A DNA stretch of 64,000 nucleotides from Mesostigma viride (GCA_009746045.1 RPFO01000225.1:1-64000); one strand, 5' to 3'; shown: positions 29,401 through 40,724, numbered from the stretch's first letter. Notes: generated by a model not told the origin, from the sequence alone. Numbers and translations: made by a program.

Positions 29401-32400
29401 GAACGACCAGTAAAAACTCCCACTTTATTTGCGCAATGCTTCTTGCCGGGAAGGTGGGCGAGTAAGTTTTCATTGCTATCCAGCCGAGGTGGGTTCCTAT
29501 AAGGGAGTGTGGGCGGTTCCGCTTACGGCACTGTAGATAGCAGCTGATGGGAACATGCAGAAAACTTAGGACCGCTAGCCCCTGCGCGGGTTTGAACTGG
29601 GGACTTCCGGATCCGACGGAACGACCAGTAAAAACTCCCACTTTATTTGCGCAATGCTTCTTGCCGGGAAGGTGGGCGAGTAAGTTTTCATTGCTATCCA
29701 GCCGAGGTGGGTTCCTATAAGGGAGTGTGGGCGGTTCCGCTTACGGCACTGTAGATAGCAGCTGATGGGAACATGCAGAAAACTTAGGACCGCTAGCCCC
29801 TGCGCGGGTTTGAACTGGGGACTTCCGGATCCGACGGAACGACCAGTAAAAACTCCCACTTTATTTGCGCAATGCTTCTTGCCGGGAAGGTGGGCGAGTA
29901 AGTTTTCATTGCTATCCAGCCGAGGTGGGTTCCTATAAGGGAGTGTGGGCGGTTCCGCTTACGGCACTGTAGATAGCAGCTGATGGGAACATGCAGAAAA
30001 CTTAGGACCGCTAGCCCCTGCGCGGGTTTGAACTGGGGACTTCCGGATCCGACGGAACGACCAGTAAAAACTCCCACTTTATTTGCGCAATGCTTCTTGC
30101 CGGGAAGGTGGGCGAGTAAGTTTTCATTGCTATCCAGCCGAGGTGGGTTCCTATAAGGGAGTGTGGGCGGTTCCGCTTACGGCACTGTAGATAGCAGCTG
30201 ATGGGAACATGCAGAAAACTTAGGACCGCTAGCCCCTGCGCGGGTTTGAACTGGGGACTTCCGGATCCGACGGAACGACCAGTAAAAACTCCCACTTTAT
30301 TTGCGCAATGCTTCTTGCCGGGAAGGTGGGCGAGTAAGTTTTCATTGCTATCCAGCCGAGGTGGGTTCCTATAAGGGAGTGTGGGCGGTTCCGCTTACGG
30401 CACTGTAGATAGCAGCTGATGGGAACATGCAGAAAACTTAGGACCGCTAGCCCCTGCGCGGGTTTGAACTGGGGACTTCCGGATCCGACGGAACGACCAG
30501 TAAAAACTCCCACTTTATTTGCGCAATGCTTCTTGCCGGGAAGGTGGGCGAGTAAGTTTTCATTGCTATCCAGCCGAGGTGGGTTCCTATAAGGGAGTGT
30601 GGGCGGTTCCGCTTACGGCACTGTAGATAGCAGCTGATGGGAACATGCAGAAAACTTAGGACCGCTAGCCCCTGCGCGGGTTTGAACTGGGGACTTCCGG
30701 ATCCGACGGAACGACCAGTAAAAACTCCCACTTTATTTGCGCAATGCTTCTTGCCGGGAAGGTGGGCGAGTAAGTTTTCATTGCTATCCAGCCGAGGTGG
30801 GTTCCTATAAGGGAGTGTGGGCGGTTCCGCTTACGGCACTGTAGATAGCAGCTGATGGGAACATGCAGAAAACTTAGGACCGCTAGCCCCTGCGCGGGTT
30901 TGAACTGGGGACTTCCGGATCCGACGGAACGACCAGTAAAAACTCCCACTTTATTTGCGCAATGCTTCTTGCCGGGAAGGTGGGCGAGTAAGTTTTCATT
31001 GCTATCCAGCCGAGGTGGGTTCCTATAAGGGAGTGTGGGCGGTTCCGCTTACGGCACTGTAGATAGCAGCTGATGGGAACATGCAGAAAACTTAGGACCG
31101 CTAGCCCCTGCGCGGGTTTGAACTGGGGACTTCCGGATCCGACGGAACGACCAGTAAAAACACTCCCACTTTATTTGCGCAATGCTTCTTGCCGGGAAGG
31201 TGGGCGAGTAAGTTTTCATTGCTATCCAGCCGAGGTGGGTTCCTATAAGGGAGTGTGGGCGGTTCCGCTTACGGCACTGTAGATAGCAGCTGATGGGAAC
31301 ATGCAGAAAACTTAGGACCGCTAGCCCCTGCGCGGGTTTGAACTGGGGACTTCCGGATCCGACGGAACGACCAGTAAAAACTCCCACTTTATTTGCGCAA
31401 TGCTTCTTGCCGGGAAGGTGGGCGAGTAAGTTTTCATTGCTATCCAGCCGAGGTGGGTTCCTATAAGGGAGTGTGGGCGGTTCCGCTTACGGCACTGTAG
31501 ATAGCAGCTGATGGGAACATGCAGAAAACTTAGGACCGCTAGCCCCTGCGCGGGTTTGAACTGGGGACTTCCGGATCCGACGGAACGACCAGTAAAAACT
31601 CCCACTTTATTTGCGCAATGCTTCTTGCCGGGAAGGTGGGCGAGTAAGTTTTCATTGCTATCCAGCCGAGGTGGGTTCCTATAAGGGAGTGTGGGCGGTT
31701 CCGCTTACGGCACTGTAGATAGCAGCTGATGGGAACATGCAGAAAACTTAGGACCGCTAGCCCCTGCGCGGGTTTGAACTGGGGACTTCCGGATCCGACG
31801 GAACGACCAGTAAAAACTCCCACTTTATTTGCGCAATGCTTCTTGCCGGGAAGGTGGGCGAGTAAGTTTTCATTGCTATCCAGCCGAGGTGGGTTCCTAT
31901 AAGGGAGTGTGGGCGGTTCCGCTTACGGCACTGTAGATAGCAGCTGATGGGAACATGCAGAAAACTTAGGACCGCTAGCCCCTGCGCGGGTTTGAACTGG
32001 GGACTTCCGGATCCGACGGAACGACCAGTAAAAACAGTCTCCCACTTTATTTGCGCAATGCTTCTTGCCGGGAAGGTGGGCGAGTAAGTTTTCATTGCTA
32101 TCCAGCCGAGGTGGGTTCCTATAAGGGAGTGTGGGCGGTTCCGCTTACGGCACTGTAGATAGCAGCTGATGGGAACATGCAGAAAACTTAGGACCGCTAG
32201 CCCCTGCGCGGGTTTGAACTGGGGACTTCCGGATCCGACGGAACGACCAGTAAAAACTCCCACTTTATTTGCGCAATGCTTCTTGCCGGGAAGGTGGGCG
32301 AGTAAGTTTTCATTGCTATCCAGCCGAGGTGGGTTCCTATAAGGGAGTGTGGGCGGTTCCGCTTACGGCACTGTAGATAGCAGCTGATGGGAACATGCAG

Positions 32401-34488
32401 AAAACTTAGGACCGCTAGCCCCTGCGCGGGTTTGAACTGGGGACTTCCGGATCCGACGGAACGACCAGTAAAAAACTCCCACTTTATTTGCGCAATGCTT
32501 CTTGCCGGGAAGGTGGGCGAGTAAGTTTTCATTGCTATCCAGCCGAGGTGGGTTCCTATAAGGGAGTGTGGGCGGTTCCGCTTACGGCACTGTAGATAGC
32601 AGCTGATGGGAACATGCAGAAAACTTAGGACCGCTAGCCCCTGCGCGGGTTTGAACTGGGGACTTCCGGATCCGACGGAACGACCAGTAAAAACTCCCAC
32701 TTTATTTGCGCAATGCTTCTTGCCGGGAAGGTGGGCGAGTAAGTTTTCATTGCTATCCAGCCGAGGTGGGTTCCTATAAGGGAGTGTGGGCGGTTCCGCT
32801 TACGGCACTGTAGATAGCAGCTGATGGGAACATGCAGAAAACTTAGGACCGCTAGCCCCTGCGCGGGTTTGAACTGGGGACTTCCGGATCCGACGGAACG
32901 ACCAGTAAAAACTCCCACTTTATTTGCGCAATGCTTCTTGCCGGGAAGGTGGGCGAGTAAGTTTTCATTGCTATCCAGCCGAGGTGGGTTCCTATAAGGG
33001 AGTGTGGGCGGTTCCGCTTACGGCACTGTAGATAGCAGCTGATGGGAACATGCAGAAAACTTAGGACCGCTAGCCCCTGCGCGGGTTTGAACTGGGGACT
33101 TCCGGATCCGACGGAACGACCAGTAAAAACAGTCTCCCACTTTATTTGCGCAATGCTTCTTGCCGGGAAGGTGGGCGAGTAAGTTTTCATTGCTATCCAG
33201 CCGAGGTGGGTTCCTATAAGGGAGTGTGGGCGGTTCCGCTTACGGCACTGTAGATAGCAGCTGATGGGAACATGCAGAAAACTTAGGACCGCTAGCCCCT
33301 GCGCGGGTTTGAACTGGGGACTTCCGGATCCGACGGAACGACCAGTAAAAACTCCCACTTTATTTGCGCAATGCTTCTTGCCGGGAAGGTGGGCGAGTAA
33401 GTTTTCATTGCTATCCAGCCGAGGTGGGTTCCTATAAGGGAGTGTGGGCGGTTCCGCTTACGGCACTGTAGATAGCAGCTGATGGGAACATGCAGAAAAC
33501 TTAGGACCGCTAGCCCCTGCGCGGGTTTGAACTGGGGACTTCCGGATCCGACGGAACGACCAGTAAAAACTCCCACTTTATTTGCGCAATGCTTCTTGCC
33601 GGGAAGGTGGGCGAGTAAGTTTTCATTGCTATCCAGCCGAGGTGGGTTCCTATAAGGGAGTGTGGGCGGTTCCGCTTACGGCACTGTAGATAGCAGCTGA
33701 TGGGAACATGCAGAAAACTTAGGACCGCTAGCCCCTGCGCGGGTTTGAACTGGGGACTTCCGGATCCGACGGAACGACCAGTAAAAACAGTCTCCCACTT
33801 TATTTGCGCAATGCTTCTTGCCGGGAAGGTGGGCGAGTAAGTTTTCATTGCTATCCAGCCGAGGTGGGTTCCTATAAGGGAGTGTGGGCGGTTCCGCTTA
33901 CGGCACTGTAGATAGCAGCTGATGGGAACATGCAGAAAACTTAGGACCGCTAGCCCCTGCGCGGGTTTGAACTGGGGACTTCCGGATCCGACGGAACGAC
34001 CAGTAAAAACTCCCACTTTATTTGCGCAATGCTTCTTGCCGGGAAGGTGGGCGAGTAAGTTTTCATTGCTATCCAGCCGAGGTGGGTTCCTATAAGGGAG
34101 TGTGGGCGGTTCCGCTTACGGCACTGTAGATAGCAGCTGATGGGAACATGCAGAAAACTTAGGACCGCTAGCCCCTGCGCGGGTTTGAACTGGGGACTTC
34201 CGGATCCGACGGAACGACCAGTAAAAACTCCCACTTTATTTGCGCAATGCTTCTTGCCGGGAAGGTGGGCGAGTAAGTTTTCATTGCTATCCAGCCGAGG
34301 TGGGTTCCTATAAGGGAGTGTGGGCGGTTCCGCTTACCGCTTACGGCACTGTAGATAGCAGCTGATGGGAACATGCAGAAAACTTAGGACCGCTAGCCCC
34401 TGCGCGGGTTTGAACTGGGGACTTCCGGATCCGACGGAACGACCAGTAAAAACTCCCACTTTATTTGCGCAATGCTTCTTGCCGGGAA
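23465..34488. repeat. 218-bp tandem satellite, block 1 (about 50 copies)
   Basis: Head-to-tail monomers of 218 bp. Copies between about 23900 and 34300 look identical to one another, except for 4-bp AGTC insertions at about 25707, 32036, 33131 and 33789, a 2-bp insertion at about 31161, one extra A near 32475, and an 8-bp duplication CGCTTACC near 34333. The left edge copies carry substitutions (for example CCTAGAAGGG near 23606). The block is cut at 34488 by the CACTA element in mid-monomer (CCGGGAA). Open frames of 94 or 168 residues on the minus strand come from the absence of stops in the repeat. The frame moves because 218 is not a multiple of 3, and it fuses where a 222-bp copy occurs. 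Confidence 0.97.
24124..24173 (-). other. tRNA-derived relic within each satellite monomer (one copy shown)
   Basis: Read on the minus strand, TGGTCGTTCCGTCGGATCC continues into GGAAGTCCCCAGTTCAAACC and CGCGCAGGGGC. This follows the 3' half of a tRNA: end of D arm, GTCGG, CCGGA, variable loop, T arm, acceptor. The anticodon loop is missing between GTCGG and ATCCGG. AGTTCAAACCC (plus 24134-24144) matches the B box GGTTCRANNCC at all but the first base. A TTTT run lies about 15 bases downstream. The T stem is not well paired, so this is a relic and not a functional tRNA. Confidence 0.7.
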
Positions 34489-34935
34489 CACTAGGAAGTC
34501 GGGTTCTGAGATTTTTCTCAGTTCCTGAGTTTTTTCTGAGATTTTCTCAGGATTTCCTGAGATTTTTTCAGGATTTCCTGAGATATCCTGATTTTTTTCT
34601 CAAGATGTCCCGAGAATCCTGAGTTTTTTCTGAGATTTTCTCAGGAATCCTGATATTATATCAGGACTTTCTCCTGAGAATCCTGAGAAGTGCCTGAGAT
34701 TAAAAAAATTGAACACTGAGAAACACTGAGAATTCTGAGAAAATCCTGAGATCCTGAGAAAAATGTCGAAACAACACAAAAAATCTCAAGATCTTGAGAT
34801 TTTCCCGCTGAATCAGAAAAAAATCAGGAAAATCAGGACACTTAGCATGGCACAAAAAATCAGGAAAATCAGGACACTTCCATGGCACAAAAAATCAGGA
34901 AAATCAGGACACTGAGCATGACACTTGAGAACTCT
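34489..34935. repeat. CACTA left terminal inverted repeat and subterminal repeats
   Basis: The 14-bp terminal repeat is followed by about 430 bp packed with CCTGAGA, CTCAGGA and ATCAGGA in both orientations. These include three near-copies of AAAAAATCAGGAAAATCAGG with ACAC at 34813-34912. In known CACTA elements such repeats bind the TNPA-type protein; that function is assumed here. Confidence 0.9.
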
Positions 34936-35436
34936 CAAGTGCATGAAGACAGGACACTTATGCATTATACACACCTAGTCACGTGCCGCCAACGCACGGT
35001 ACACAACCAGCCATAGCCTTAGCCTAGTCCTAGTACAGCCATGCTACGCCCTGGCTATGTTCAGATTACTTGCCCACGCTCCTTGCTATGATATGCTCAC
35101 ATGGGTCTTATTGCACCCACAGTTTGCCGGATCGTTAGCCTGTCCTTTTCGCTAGCCGCGCCCGATTGCAGCTGTGGCATGCCTTTGGCATGAAGGAGAC
35201 TGGGGGTCTCTGCCCTTTCTCCTGTAGTGCACACACAGGGATTAAAAGCACTTCGGTGCTCCGTGACTCCCCAACGGGAGCACGAGTTTAATTAATTAAT
35301 TAATTAATTATGCATTATATGTGGATGCAGAAATGATGCAGTTGACACACATGTTCATTGGAAATAAATAAATATAAGTGTGACAAGCACACAAAAAGTT
35401 ACATCAATCCATCATTACATTATATTAGGAATATAA
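34936..35436. other. CACTA interior, noncoding
   Basis: About 500 bp between the subterminal repeats and the original transposase stop. I see an (ATTA)n run at 35288-35310 and no convincing gene. It would be the 3' untranslated region and polyadenylation area of the minus-strand transposase. Confidence 0.6.
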
Positions 35437-35533
35437 TCAATCCCACTCCTCATCAGTGTATGCAGCACTGTCAGAGTCCGCATAATTTACTACCACACGT
35501 TGCCTCTCACTTCTCCTTTGTGTGGGAATGCAT
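35437..35533 (-). pseudogene. Orphaned 3' end of the CACTA transposase gene
   Basis: Reading the minus strand across the D insertion (counting GCCTC once) keeps the transposase frame open for about 32 more codons, from CIPTQRRSERQ to TDEEWD, to a TGA at 35437-35439. The tail is acidic and Tyr/Asp-rich. Element D now separates it from the rest of the gene. Confidence 0.8.
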
Positions 35534-35538
35534 GCCTC

Positions 35539-35993
35539 AGTTGGATGGAGACTAGGGACGACGAACAACTGCGAAAGCTGAGAGCGAATGATGATTGTAT
35601 TACAATAATACAATGAGAGAGCGATGAAAGCTGAGGGCTCAGAATGGAACTGGGCAGACTCGGGTGCTGTGGCACTCCCCAGTGCTACGCCTATATGCCT
35701 ATGGCGGTGCTACCTGCAGCACACGACCAGTGGACAAGTGTACACCGCAATGCCATGCGACCACGTCACTAGCAACCAGCTAAGACTCGGCCCGTCAGGC
35801 CCGGCTACACCGGACCTGGCGGGTCGAGCTAGCACCTAGGAACAGTCTGGCACTAACCGCACATCGGTCCACATGACACCTCAGTACCGTACACCCTGCC
35901 GTACTGTACTGAGGTGTCCCGCTCAGCCGCGGTAGGCAATACGCGGCGCGCAGGCCGGAAATCCGTGTGTCAGCCTAAGCATCTCATCTAACT
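35539..35993 (-). repeat. Element D 3' LTR
   Basis: 455 bp, identical by eye to 43440-43894. It contains a 13-bp perfect inverted repeat GACACCTCAGTAC/GTACTGAGGTGTC at 35875-35918. Its 71-codon open frame (35624-35839) is duplicated only because the LTR is. Confidence 0.95.
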
Positions 35994-37101
35994 CCCATTA
36001 TGTTTTCCTTTCAGGTTGAAGGCTAGCGACTTCAAGCCTGACCCTGCCCAGCTAGGAGACTGACTCCAAGCTGACTGAGGTGCTGAGCAACTGACACCCA
36101 TACTGCAACATCTGGACTGAAAAAGATGGGCCCCAGAACTCGTGCAATACTTGTGATGGCATCACGTTTAGCTCAACATGCCCGGGGAGTTCCTCCTCCT
36201 CGCGAGCTCACAAGGGAGATAGCTATGCCTGTCTGCCTATCCAGGGAGTGCACCACCAGCCAAGAAAGCCAATGTAAAAATGCCAAGGTAACCGTTTAAG
36301 AGGTTCCATGTTGTTCCATCATCATCGCCCACTCAGAGAAAGAATACCCAGCCAGGCTGGGTCAACTGAGCTCAGGTTACCTGCAACCTGAGGAGTGACA
36401 GGTTTATTGCACCCTGCACTGTCCATGTTGTACCTGCACAACATGTGAGGACCAGCCACCCCTGCCCTGCACAGAGGGGGCTGAAGTCCGAGTGACAGGT
36501 GACAGGACTATGACATCCTGGACCTGGCCACATTGCACCTGCACAACGTGGGAGACCAGCCACCCCTGCCCTGCACATGGGGGACTGAAGTCCTGGTGAC
36601 AGGTGACAGGAATATTTCATCCTGCACCTGTGCTGAGCACGTTGTACTAGACAACATGACAGCACCCATGCCTATACTGCCACTGAACAGTAAGGCCAGG
36701 TGGCCCAGGATATCCACAGTGAACTGGGGTCCTGGGTAACCACCTGTCAAGGGAGCTTTGACCCTCCACTTGAATGGGGGCACCTGAGCCACTGAGCTCA
36801 AGGCCATTCCACCAAGGCATACGCCCTAGGGAATAAAGGTGTGAGATACATCCCATGCCCACCTATGAAGGTGTGCATAACGAAATTCCATGGTGTTGAG
36901 AAAATCAAAACAGATTTTATTGGGCATAGGGCACGCAGATGTATGAAAAACAGACTCCAACCAACCCCCATGGCTGGAAGCCACAACCTACCCCTTGGAC
37001 CTGCCCAAGGGGTACTGGGTGACCTAGGCGGCCCTGGTGAACAGGACCCTGCTAGGCGTCCCCCCTATGGGGCAGGGTTGCCTGCTTGCCATAGGGGTTC
37101 A
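35994..37101 (-). other. Element D 3' noncoding region
   Basis: 1.1 kb between the pol stop and the 3' LTR. It holds a diverged tandem duplication of about 100 bp (36420-36510 and 36530-36620: CACCCCTGCCCTGCACA, GTGACAGGTGACAGGA). On the coding strand GGAAAACATAATGGG abuts AGTT and may be the polypurine tract. No gene is seen. Confidence 0.7.
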
Positions 37102-40100
37102 TCAAGTGGTACAACAGCTGATATTGTTCAGCTGCCTGCTGAGGACTGACTGACTGTCAGTGAGCAAGTGTGCCACCACCCCAGCATTGCTGCCTGCTTG
37201 CATCTGCAACCAAACCAGCACATGATTCAAGTACCTGGCATGAAGCACTGCTGACACCACTGCCCTGCACTCAGCAGCATTGCTGCTGACAGCCTTGCGT
37301 CTATTATGCAACCGGCTGTACCATGAAATGAGAGACAAGGGTGCATCATCATTCTGCACAAAATACAAGCCTGACTCCCTTGCCTGCAACTTGGTAATCT
37401 GCCTGGACTCCATGGAACTATCCATCATAGCTTGGATGTGAATGGTTTTGTGGAGATCCAAGGAGTGCAAGATAAGGGGAGGGCCCTCCTGGAGAGTTTT
37501 GGTGATGGCTTTGTGACCTACTTGCATCAAGACATCATCATCAACTCTGCTAACCACAGCCAGGTGAGGTGCACACGTTGAGCACAACCACCCCAGCTTG
37601 CCTCTAATGGTAGGACAGGCTCCAGGTTTGATTTTTGTTTGCAAAACCTCCAAGCAGCTGTGCATGTAATCATTGGGAGAGTAGAGTGCACACACCCACT
37701 GGTTTTGATGCTGCTGGAGTTGTAACATTGTGCCACAAAATTTTATGGCAGTGGTGCCCAGCTCTACTTGCTTGCCAATCTCAAAATGCTGTGACACTTG
37801 TTGAATAAAATCATCCACAGCACGCCTTGGCCCAGCAATCAGCTGATCATCCCCATGCCACACAAAGGTGAGAATGCCATGAGGGTGTGGGACCACAAAG
37901 AAGCAAGGGTCTATGTCATCATATCTAGCCCCTAACTTTTCAAACACAGCCTGAGCTGACATCCTGAAAATGCGAGGAGCTGATTGCAGCCCTTCAACAC
38001 CTATGTTAGCTTTCAGGTACTGCTGAGGGATGTGTTTTGCCCAAACTCTGGGAGTGGAGACTACGTACACCTGACCATGCCACACTTGTTGTGCTATCTC
38101 AGGTGAGCCTTTCAGGAAAGCCCTTTTAATGTCTGTAGCCTTACAGATATAGTCATCCCCATCATTGAGATGACCCACAAAGACAGACAGCAAGATTTTT
38201 AGGGATGTTTGCTGAATGCCTGGCGTGTACAACTCTGCCTCTGTCAGATCAGTGGTGCCCTTGAACTCTGTCACACAAGGTCTAGCATGAAAGATGACTG
38301 ACCCATCTGCTGCTGGCTTATGTTTACACACAAACTTCAGGCGCAAGTGCTTGCACCCTGCAGGCTTTTTGTCAATAGGTGTGACAGGGGGAGTATGAGA
38401 AGGACTAAGAGGATCTGGCACTACCCATTCTTCCCTGGCCTTGTTAAAGGCCTCCACCCATTTTAGGAATCCTATGTGTGTGCGACAGTCTTGCTCTATC
38501 TGTTCATAAGAAAGAGGAGACATTTTAGCCACATCATGCTTGCCCAATCCAAATGAGTTGGGATGAAGTTTTTGGTTGTGAACCAGGTCTGCCACACAGG
38601 GTTCTTGCCCTGGGGCATACTTGGGTGTAGCAAATTTTACAGAAGCAATGTTGGTGTTAAGAAGTTTTTCAAGAGAAATTTTGAAATGATTCAGATCAAC
38701 ACCACCCATGTCCTGGATGGATAGTCTATCACTGGATATGAGGACACCAGGGTAACAGAGAAAAGGATCCCCCAATAAAGCATTCCCTTTATAACCTTCC
38801 AAGACCTGAAAAGGAGTGGGGATACCAAGTATAGTCAACATGACCTGACCTAATACCTTGAGGGATGACTGCCCTGAGAAATCAGCCACATGGTGCCAGG
38901 GTGAAGGTTCCAAAGGCAAATGGGGCACAGCCAGGGCACTGATAATGCTGACCTGGGCTTGTGTGTCCACTGCAACCATAAATGGGCTATTGTCATTCTG
39001 CCCAACCTTCCCCACCTTAGCTGATCCTGCAGCAGTTTGAGCTTTGGCTCTATGAGCTGCTTGTAAAATGCGAACAGCGTCTGCTAGGCTGCGTTTGGAA
39101 GGTGCAGCTAGTGGCTGAGCTATGTTCACACTTGTAGAGGTGATAGGTTGCTGATCACCTGTTTTGCCAATGTGACCCTCTGCTGCAGGGGGCCAATCCT
39201 GCAGTGACTGCCTGCAATCATCAAGGGTGACCTGGGTGTCACAGTGGGTGTGGCTCTCACACTCACCAGTGGGTGTTCCAAACAACCACTCACTGGGCAA
39301 CGCTGGGATGCCAGGCAACTGTACAGGGCTGTCGGCCAACAGCTCTTCCTCCTCTGCCACGTCTGACACAGTTGGAAAATACAATTTCATCCTGTGAGGT
39401 GAACACCTGTGAATTTTTCCCGTGTCATTGTGTTTAACTAACACTGTCCTGCCAGTGGTGTTAAACTTTAGGATGGTGGCTGGCCCATGCCAGGTACCCA
39501 CCTTGCCTAGTCCCGACTCCTTGTAGAATAGGACCTGATCCCCTTCTCTGAAGGTGGGACGTGGATGCTTTGCATCCTTGACAGCTAACCTGCTAGCTGT
39601 CTGTGCTCGCTGTGCGTTGTAGAGGGCTAGTACCTCAGGTGGATAAATGCCTGCATGCAATCCATCTGGTGTAATGACCACCCCTTGTGGGGTTTTCATG
39701 AGTGGCCTCCTGTTGAGGACTTGGCACAACCTGGTGGACCACAGAGCTCTGTCAGCATAGGACCCACTGTCAGCCAGCAGATTGCCATCTTCTTTGGCTA
39801 CAAGGGTTTTAATGGACCTGATGGCCCTTTCAATAATGCCTTGCCTCTCATGATCTTCTAGCCCAGCCAGATCAATAGCCTCACACCCTGGTTCATTGGC
39901 AAGACATGTGAACTGCTGATCCAGTAACAATGCCTCCACAGGGTAGTACCTGGCCTGAGCAATCAAGAGAGCCCTGAGCAACTGTGTCTTGTCCATTCCA
40001 GGTAATGGTTCAATGGTTGTGTACCTTGACCATGCATCTTTAAGTGCCAAGTAAGATTGTCCTTTGATATGAAAGACATCTCCTACCACCCTGCCCTTGC

Positions 40101-40404
40101 TCTTAGGTGGGGTAGCTACATGCCACTTAGGGGGTTTGGGTGCATTGAACTGACAATGCTGGCAGTGGGATCTGACCACCTGGCATGCACGTCTGAGTGC
40201 TGCCCCCCCTATTGCTGCTGCCACCACCTCTGCACTCACTTCATGCCCATAAAGGAAATGCAACTGCAAAGCAAGCTCCTGAAAACTGATCTGAGCATCC
40301 TCTGCTGGGGACACTCTGCACACCTTGGGAACCATAGATGTGAAGGTTGGTTTAGAGACATAATCTTCTGAAACCAGCTGTAGCACCTTTCCAGAACTGC
40401 TCAC
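37102..40404 (-). CDS. Element D pol: integrase, protease-like, reverse transcriptase, RNase H
   Basis: 1100 codons, unbroken. Zinc finger H49/H54 and C81/C84 (HFLYGH, CQHC); integrase core D109 (GDVFHI), D162 (LLDQQF) and E192 (GIIERAI); SH3-like tail GKVGTWHGPATILKFN. The retropepsin-like motif VDTQAQVSIIS with ALLGDPFL lies near residue 478. Reverse transcriptase has LKFVCKHKPAADG, ATDIKRAFLKG and FVWHGDDQLIAG (near 848). RNase H has DSSMESRQITK, SWYSRLHNRRK, SSNAAECRAVV and LLTDSQSVL. The C-terminal ADALTK motif of the other copies is missing: the frame ends at RQLNNISCCTT soon after the last Asp. The frame begins at a GTG overlapping the gag stop, so it is probably reached by -1 frameshift. 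Confidence 0.92.
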   Translation of the reverse strand: MSSSGKVLQLVSEDYVSKPTFTSMVPKVCRVSPAEDAQISFQELALQLHFLYGHEVSAEVVAAAIGGAALRRACQVVRSHCQHCQFNAPKPPKWHVATPPKSKGRVVGDVFHIKGQSYLALKDAWSRYTTIEPLPGMDKTQLLRALLIAQARYYPVEALLLDQQFTCLANEPGCEAIDLAGLEDHERQGIIERAIRSIKTLVAKEDGNLLADSGSYADRALWSTRLCQVLNRRPLMKTPQGVVITPDGLHAGIYPPEVLALYNAQRAQTASRLAVKDAKHPRPTFREGDQVLFYKESGLGKVGTWHGPATILKFNTTGRTVLVKHNDTGKIHRCSPHRMKLYFPTVSDVAEEEELLADSPVQLPGIPALPSEWLFGTPTGECESHTHCDTQVTLDDCRQSLQDWPPAAEGHIGKTGDQQPITSTSVNIAQPLAAPSKRSLADAVRILQAAHRAKAQTAAGSAKVGKVGQNDNSPFMVAVDTQAQVSIISALAVPHLPLEPSPWHHVADFSGQSSLKVLGQVMLTILGIPTPFQVLEGYKGNALLGDPFLCYPGVLISSDRLSIQDMGGVDLNHFKISLEKLLNTNIASVKFATPKYAPGQEPCVADLVHNQKLHPNSFGLGKHDVAKMSPLSYEQIEQDCRTHIGFLKWVEAFNKAREEWVVPDPLSPSHTPPVTPIDKKPAGCKHLRLKFVCKHKPAADGSVIFHARPCVTEFKGTTDLTEAELYTPGIQQTSLKILLSVFVGHLNDGDDYICKATDIKRAFLKGSPEIAQQVWHGQVYVVSTPRVWAKHIPQQYLKANIGVEGLQSAPRIFRMSAQAVFEKLGARYDDIDPCFFVVPHPHGILTFVWHGDDQLIAGPRRAVDDFIQQVSQHFEIGKQVELGTTAIKFCGTMLQLQQHQNQWVCALYSPNDYMHSCLEVLQTKIKPGACPTIRGKLGWLCSTCAPHLAVVSRVDDDVLMQVGHKAITKTLQEGPPLILHSLDLHKTIHIQAMMDSSMESRQITKLQARESGLYFVQNDDAPLSLISWYSRLHNRRKAVSSNAAECRAVVSAVLHARYLNHVLVWLQMQAGSNAGVVAHLLTDSQSVLSRQLNNISCCTT

Positions 40405-40679
40405 TGCTCTGACAGTGGGGCATGCAGATGAAGAGGTGAAGCAGGCACACTCAAGCCAGCATGAGAGGGAGACTCACACTTCTTGCCGTAAGGAGGCCGC
40501 TTGCAGTCCTTGGGGTCACCGTGGGGCGGCCCGTGGCACTTGTGGCACAGGACGTCCAAATGCCCCAGCTCGTCCACGTTCTTGCGGCAGGTGGGCCGCA
40601 GGTGGTACTTCATGCCACAGCGGGTGCACCGCTGAGAAGACTTGTCCTCCTTGTCCTGCTTCTTGTTGTTGTTGTTGTT

Positions 40680-40724
<45 letters not shown>

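Noticed and set aside
23465-34488. Repeated minus-strand open frames of 94 and 168 residues in the satellite
   Set aside because: They are the same stop-free stretch of the repeat read in rotating frames. They start and end wherever the 218-bp period places a start or stop, and fuse only where a 222-bp copy occurs. No codon-level constraint can be seen and the copies are identical at DNA level.
23465-34488. CRISPR array
   Set aside because: The whole 218-bp unit repeats with no unique spacers, and the context is eukaryotic.
35624-35839. 71-codon plus-strand frame, repeated at 43525-43740
   Set aside because: It lies wholly in the LTR of element D on the opposite strand to its genes. The duplication reflects only the LTR pair.
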